Of a stretch of 57,613 nt of DNA, positions 54,363-57,613 are shown piece by piece. Each line of letters opens with the position of its first letter. The first letter of the stretch is position 1. This DNA comes from Marinilabiliales bacterium (GTDB lineage: Bacteria > Bacteroidota > Bacteroidia > Bacteroidales > F082), in the NCBI GenBank assembly GCA_002869315.1, contig PKTD01000278.1, forward strand, positions 1-57,613, given 5' to 3'. Position numbers and translations under genes: made by a program. Under the pieces are notes generated by a model that ran no database searches, had not been told where the DNA came from, and saw nothing but the letters and a program-made list of their open reading frames with translations.

Positions 54363-54953
54363 TTACCGGATTGGTTTTTCCCATTCAAATGTTTCAATAA
54401 TATGGTTTATATCACTCTCAATAAAATCGATTACCGGTTGTAATGAGTCGTTATTGGGAATGGTGTTAAAATAAAGGGCAGCCCTTACAAAATGACTGCT
54501 ACTATCCGTTAAAAAAAACTGATATGGAGAAGCTGCTCCGCTGCCTACTACTCTGTAGGACAAGCCAAAAACATTTCTTTTTCTATCCACAATCAGACTG
54601 TCATAAATACCATCTGCTTTTGGTATCAATTTAGTTACTAAAGTATGTGCATCTTCAAGATATTCCCCTAAATTATTGTCTACTTTTTTATAACTAAAAT
54701 GCAAAGTTGCCTTGAATTGTGGCATTTGAAGATTCATCCAGTATTTTTGATCATTTAATTGCAGATTTGTGTCAATAATGGCATAGTTGGGATATTCGAA
54801 GGCATATGGAAATACTGAATCAAAAAGCAAATAGTTTTTTTGTGGTAAATCTATTCTAAAGTATCCTCTGGGTTTTGGAGTGTAGGCTTCATCGCAAGAT
54901 AATAGACTGAAAAAAGATATTATTAAAAGAGATATTATAATTTTATTTATCAT
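54363..54953 (-). CDS. gldD: Gliding motility lipoprotein GldD
   Basis: 196 residues with a lipoprotein signal (lipobox LLSC, Cys20) and the GldD block YTPKPRGYFRIDLPQK right after it. GldD is needed for gliding and type IX secretion in Flavobacterium; in non-gliding Bacteroidetes it still accompanies gldE. It overlaps the end of gldE by 11 bases. Confidence 0.93.
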   Translation of the reverse strand: MINKIIISLLIISFFSLLSCDEAYTPKPRGYFRIDLPQKNYLLFDSVFPYAFEYPNYAIIDTNLQLNDQKYWMNLQMPQFKATLHFSYKKVDNNLGEYLEDAHTLVTKLIPKADGIYDSLIVDRKRNVFGLSYRVVGSGAASPYQFFLTDSSSHFVRAALYFNTIPNNDSLQPVIDFIESDINHIIETFEWEKPIR

Positions 54954-56295
54954 TCTCTTGTTTATTAAAAGTTACTTCAATTTCTTTTAGTTTTCTAGTA
55001 TCCACATCAACAACTTTAAATTCAAATTTACCCAGTTTAATTATGCTGCCTTTTTTAGGAATATTACCATTGATTTCCAAAAGCATGCCGCCCAGGGAAT
55101 CACTTTCCCCTTTTACCTCATTAAAGGTTTCGTCATCAATATTTAGTAATTTACAAAAGTCGTTAATGGGGGTTTTTGCAAGAAACTGATATTTATTTTC
55201 TGCAATTATTTTGTATTCCAATTCTTCATCATCATCAAACTCATCAGAAATTTCTCCAACAATTTCTTCAATGATATCTTCCAGAGTAATTATTCCTGAA
55301 GTACCACCATATTCATCTACTACAACAGCAAGGTGAATTTTTTTAGCTCTGAAATCCTGCAATAAATCATTTATCCTTTTATTTTCAGGAACATAAAAAA
55401 CAGGGCGTAATAATTTTGTCCAGTCTTTTTTGTCGTTTTCTTCAAGAAACGGAAGTAGGTCTTTAACATAAAAAATACCTAATACTTTGTCTATGTTTTC
55501 TTCATAAACCGGTATTCTTGAATATCCCGATTCAATAGACATTCTCATCATTTCTTTGAACTCAGTTTCTACACTAATTGCAAAGATATCCATACGGGAC
55601 TTCATTATTTCACTGGCTTCCTTATCACCAAAAGAAGCAATCCCTTTTAATATCATTTTTTCATCTTCAGGGGCATCTTCTTCAATAGTCATTTCTATCG
55701 CTTCAGAAAGTTCGCTCATTGTAATATTATGGCCCTTTTCTCCAACTTTTTTATCTATGAATGAGGTTGATTTGACTAATAAACTGCTAAGTGGTTTCAA
55801 TATTTTTCCAAGAATAATTAGGGTTCCTCCCATTAGCATAGCTACAGTTATTGGAAAACCATTAGCAAGTATTTTGGGAATAATCTCACCAAATAATAAT
55901 ATAACGGATGTGATAAGAACTACCTGAATTAAAAATATTGTAAGTGGATTTGACGATTCGTCGACTATAAATGTACTTAAATAGGATGATAAAATAACAA
56001 TTGCAACATTTATAAAGTTGTTGGCAATCAGGATAGTTGCGAGTAAATTTTTTGGTCCGTCAAGCAGTTTTATAACATTATAACTTGCCTTATTATTTTT
56101 ATCTTTAAGGTATTCAATATGACTTCTTTCCAATGAAAAAAAGGCAGTTTCAGAACCTGATATTAGCCCAGACATTAATAAAAGAACGAGCAAAATCAAG
56201 AGTGTTACAATTACATCGAATTGATAACTGCTAAACAAATCGTTAAGTATAACTATTAAATTCCCCGGTAAGGGGTCGGGATCAATGCTTTCCAA
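54943..56295 (-). CDS. gldE: Gliding motility-associated membrane protein GldE
   Basis: 450 residues: an N-terminal CNNM/DUF21 membrane domain (about 20-190, SGLISGSETAFFSLERSH), two CBS domains (about 210-330, DIFAISVET ... VDEYGGTSGIITLEDIIEEIVGEI), and a C-terminal CorC_HlyC domain (about 345-435). These are hemolysin-family in annotation but act as ion transport regulators. Part of the ssb-gldE-gldD operon (41-base gap after ssb). Confidence 0.92.
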   Translation of the reverse strand: MESIDPDPLPGNLIVILNDLFSSYQFDVIVTLLILLVLLLMSGLISGSETAFFSLERSHIEYLKDKNNKASYNVIKLLDGPKNLLATILIANNFINVAIVILSSYLSTFIVDESSNPLTIFLIQVVLITSVILLFGEIIPKILANGFPITVAMLMGGTLIILGKILKPLSSLLVKSTSFIDKKVGEKGHNITMSELSEAIEMTIEEDAPEDEKMILKGIASFGDKEASEIMKSRMDIFAISVETEFKEMMRMSIESGYSRIPVYEENIDKVLGIFYVKDLLPFLEENDKKDWTKLLRPVFYVPENKRINDLLQDFRAKKIHLAVVVDEYGGTSGIITLEDIIEEIVGEISDEFDDDEELEYKIIAENKYQFLAKTPINDFCKLLNIDDETFNEVKGESDSLGGMLLEINGNIPKKGSIIKLGKFEFKVVDVDTRKLKEIEVTFNKQENDK

Positions 56296-56336
56296 AATTT
56301 ATTTGTTAGTTAACAATATTTTTTGCAAAAATAATA

Positions 56337-56780
56337 TTAAAATGGTAGATCGTCTTCTTGATTATCAGATTGTTCTACATGATTATCAACATTTGTTTGT
56401 GTAGTGGCAGTATTATTTTCAGAATACGTTCCTTTATTGGAGTAAGACTTGTCTTCTTTACGTGAAAGTATATTTATTTTTTCTGCAATTATTTCAGTAA
56501 GATATCTATCTGCTTTAGTATCCTTGTCCTGATATTTTCTGGTTTTTATTTTTCCTTCAACATATACCATATCACCTTTGGCAATATTCTTCTCTGCCAA
56601 ATACCTATATCCTACAACATTATGCCATTCTGTTTTGTCCTGCCATTCTCCTTCTCTTGTTCTATAACTCTCTGTTGTTGCCAAAGGAAAACTAGCCTTT
56701 TTTGTTCCATCATCAAAAGTAAATGTATCGGGATCTTTTCCCAAATGCCCGATTAGTATCACTTTGTTTAATCCTGCCAT
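56337..56780 (-). CDS. ssb: Single-stranded DNA-binding protein
   Basis: 147 residues: OB fold (about 1-105) with LIGHLGKDPD and TEWHNVVGYRYLAE, a flexible Asn/Thr/Gln linker, and the acidic tail EDDLPF that binds replication and repair partners. It is the first gene of the ssb-gldE-gldD operon, a usual order in Bacteroidetes. MutY, often next to it, is not here. Confidence 0.95.
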   Translation of the reverse strand: MAGLNKVILIGHLGKDPDTFTFDDGTKKASFPLATTESYRTREGEWQDKTEWHNVVGYRYLAEKNIAKGDMVYVEGKIKTRKYQDKDTKADRYLTEIIAEKINILSRKEDKSYSNKGTYSENNTATTQTNVDNHVEQSDNQEDDLPF

Positions 56781-56808
56781 ATAATTATGTGTTATTATTT
56801 TGTTTATT

Positions 56809-56816
56809 CAAAAGTA
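56809..56816 (-). promoter_or_regulatory. -7 promoter element for ssb operon
   Basis: TActTTTG on the minus strand is an exact match ending 28 bases before the ATG at 56780. TTTG at 56839-56842 lies 22 bases upstream and fits the -33 element. Confidence 0.65.
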
Positions 56817-56869
56817 ATACTTTTTAAAATTAAAGATTCAAAGAAGGCATTAATTTATGGGTCGTGGGC

Positions 56870-56900
56870 GTTAATTTAACATTTGTTAAACAGAATTAAC
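56870..56900. promoter_or_regulatory. Nested palindromes between ssb and HU
   Basis: TTTAACA-TT-TGTTAAA (56875-56890) is a perfect 7-bp dyad, nested in a second dyad GTTAATT / AATTAAC (56870-56900). Between the divergent ssb and HU genes and about 28 bases upstream of the ssb -33 element, it is a fitting spot for a regulator. Which one is unknown. Confidence 0.45.
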
Positions 56901-56960
56901 TATAAAAGAATGATTTAGAACGAAAAAAAAAATGAAATAAATGATTATTTGTCCAAAATT

Positions 56961-56988
56961 ATTTTATTTTTTCAACCAAAAATAAAAT
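56961..56988 (+). repeat. AT-rich stem-loop in the HU leader
   Basis: ATTTTATTTTT pairs with AAAAATAAAAT (11 bp perfect) around a six-base loop, 29 bases before the HU start. It could be a leader hairpin; all pairs are A-T, so its stability is low. Confidence 0.35.
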
Positions 56989-57017
56989 TATAATTATTAA
57001 TTAAATAAAATATTGTC

Positions 57018-57296
57018 ATTACCAAAGCAGAAATTGTAGCAGACATTGCAACAAAAACAGGAATCGAAAAAGTAGCTGTTCAGGCAGTTGTAGAATCATT
57101 GATGGAAACAATCAAAGAAACTATGGTAAACGGTGAAAACGTATACTTAAGAGGATTTGGTAGTTTTATCATTAAAGAAAGAGCAGAGAAAACTGGACGT
57201 AATATTTCAAAGAATACTACTATTATTATTCCTGCGCACAATATTCCTGCCTTCAAACCTGCAAAATCATTTGTAAACCAAGTTAAAAACGCATAG
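57018..57296 (+). CDS. HU-type DNA-binding protein with ATT start
   Basis: 92 residues of the HU family, which bends and compacts DNA: the N-terminal dimer helices TKAEIVADIATKTGIEKVAVQAVVESLMETIKE, then YLRGFGSFIIKERAEKTGRN and the DNA-binding arm NISKNTTIIIPAHNIPAFKPAK. The frame is open back to TAA 57006, with no ATG, GTG, TTG or CTG before a TTG at 57099 that would delete the first third. ATT at 57018 lies just where relatives have ATG (MTKAEIV), so an AUU start is proposed. Confidence 0.85.
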   Translation: MTKAEIVADIATKTGIEKVAVQAVVESLMETIKETMVNGENVYLRGFGSFIIKERAEKTGRNISKNTTIIIPAHNIPAFKPAKSFVNQVKNA

Positions 57297-57319
57297 TTTT
57301 TACAAAAATATAATTTACA

Positions 57320-57409
57320 ATGCCAAACGGAAAGAAGAGAAAAAGACATAAGATGTCTACACACAAGCGGAAAAAGCGTTTGCGTAAAAACAGGCATAAG
57401 AAGAAATAA
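57320..57409 (+). CDS. Small basic COX24-like protein (ribosome-associated)
   Basis: 29 residues, almost all Lys, Arg and His (MPNGKKRKRHKMSTHKRKKR...), the form of the AURKAIP1/COX24 domain shared with mitochondrial mS38 and mycobacterial bS22, small ribosome proteins. It is highly conserved in Bacteroidetes and usually sits after HU. Too short for many gene finders. Ribosome binding here is inferred from the family. Confidence 0.8.
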   Translation: MPNGKKRKRHKMSTHKRKKRLRKNRHKKK

Positions 57410-57429
57410 ATTTCTTAATGTGCAATAGT

Positions 57430-57479
57430 ACGGAGGTTGTTGTTTTTCACCAATATACGGTAAAATAAGCAACCTCTGT
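57430..57479 (+). repeat. Composite 50-base stem-loop
   Basis: Outer stem ACGGAGGTTG / CAACCTCTGT (10 bp, one G-T wobble) encloses an inner stem TTTT-C-ACC / GGTAAAA (7 bp, bulged C) with loop AATATAC. It lies 20 bases after the COX24-like stop and 37 bases before the next promoter. A weak T-rich run follows (ATATTTTATAT). It may terminate the HU operon or be a small structured RNA. Confidence 0.5.
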
Positions 57480-57516
57480 ATATTTTATATCCCCTCAAAA
57501 AGACTTATCTTCATTT

Positions 57517-57524
57517 TAAGTTTG
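57517..57524 (+). promoter_or_regulatory. -7 promoter element for the last gene
   Basis: TAagTTTG is an exact match 67 bases before the GTG at 57592, giving a leader of about 60 bases. Confidence 0.5.
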
Positions 57525-57591
57525 CATACTGTTATTGCTTCTGATAAAAGTATTGACAGTAAGTGCATTATATTTATTAATTTTAATTGAT

Positions 57592-57613
57592 GTGAATAAA
57601 GAATTAATTATTG
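57592..57613 (+). CDS. Probable ribonuclease E/G family, N-terminal start (partial)
   Basis: The window ends seven codons into this frame. GTG AAT AAA GAA TTA ATT ATT reads MNKELII, which resembles the start of Bacteroidetes Rne/Rng ribonucleases, and an RNase G gene after HU is a usual order in this phylum. Seven residues are little evidence, so this is mostly context. Confidence 0.4.

Noticed and set aside
54943-56295. Hemolysin label for GldE
   Set aside because: The CNNM/CBS/CorC layout and position before gldD identify GldE; no haemolytic activity is implied.
57080-57472. 130-residue minus-strand open frame over the HU region
   Set aside because: It is the antisense of HU, the COX24-like gene and the hairpin; the plus-strand proteins match known families and this frame matches none.
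1-57613. CRISPR arrays, tRNA or rRNA genes, insertion sequences, prophage
   Set aside because: No regularly spaced repeats, tRNA cloverleaf, transposase, integrase or phage structural gene was seen; I could not run tRNA or profile searches, so a missed tRNA is possible but unlikely given the gaps are short.

Overview
The window comes from a Bacteroidetes chromosome, most likely a free-living marine or anaerobic/microaerophilic member of the Bacteroidia (inferred). The evidence is GldD and GldE gliding/type IX secretion (T9SS) genes, two proteins with T9SS C-terminal sorting domains, an Omp28-family lipoprotein next to a DUF6029-type barrel, an HU-CCDC81/SPOR protein, a small COX24-like basic protein after HU, and low GC. 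Exact matches to the Bacteroidetes -7 promoter element TAnnTTTG stand in front of about two dozen genes. Superoxide reductase, a hemerythrin-type di-iron protein and AhpC suggest a cell that meets oxygen as a stress. Nearly all the DNA is coding: no tRNA, rRNA, CRISPR array, insertion sequence or prophage was seen, and no gene-free stretch exceeds 300 bases.

Layout. 1-8.2 kb: the tail of a histidine kinase, polyprenyl synthase, a radical SAM protein, mannose-6-phosphate isomerase, then an envelope redox cluster (TlpA-like, DUF6029-like barrel, Omp28 lipoprotein, acidic protein, membrane-anchored TlpA-like, small barrel). 8.2-20.5 kb: cinA, nucleoside phosphorylase, nitroreductase, a NarX/NarL-like two-component pair followed by a porin-like protein and an ammonium transporter, GNAT, DEAD-box helicase, thioesterase, lpxD, and an unusual pair of LuxR-type regulator and hemerythrin protein. 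20.5-28 kb: glycosyltransferase, dprA, a PrsW-like membrane protein, rsgA, prfB (RF2, needing a programmed +1 frameshift), recX, FKBP, dihydrouridine synthase and a lipoprotein. 28-38 kb: T9SS-sorted repeat protein, superoxide reductase, ileS, DksA-like gene, lspA, U32 protein and TerC. 38-45 kb, mostly minus strand: nfu-mrp, an alkyltransferase-like protein, trmB, the SPOR protein, kdsB, deoxynucleoside kinase and GH3, then ispE on the plus strand. 45.8-57.6 kb: ahpC, PAP2, mazG, a receiver protein broken by a stop codon beside a PAS kinase, PagL-like deacylase, SixA-like phosphatase, a secreted M14 carboxypeptidase, gldD-gldE-ssb, HU, a COX24-like protein and the start of a probable RNase G gene.

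Most content is housekeeping. The most unusual observations are: an isoleucyl-tRNA synthetase with GIHH in place of the class-I HIGH signature; a canonical RF2 frameshift site with its internal Shine-Dalgarno in a phylum that hides its anti-Shine-Dalgarno, together with one strong SD in front of the dksA-like gene; an HU gene whose conserved N-terminus has only ATT as a possible start; a receiver gene cut by a single in-frame TAA; an atypical receiver paired with a di-iron protein; and several operator-like palindromes at the ahpC, amt/porin and ssb/HU promoters.

The Bacteroidetes promoter element was also used to correct several starts (polyprenyl synthase, barrel protein at 7449, hemerythrin protein, dihydrouridine synthase, U32 protein). 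In those cases the most upstream possible codon lies within or before the promoter.
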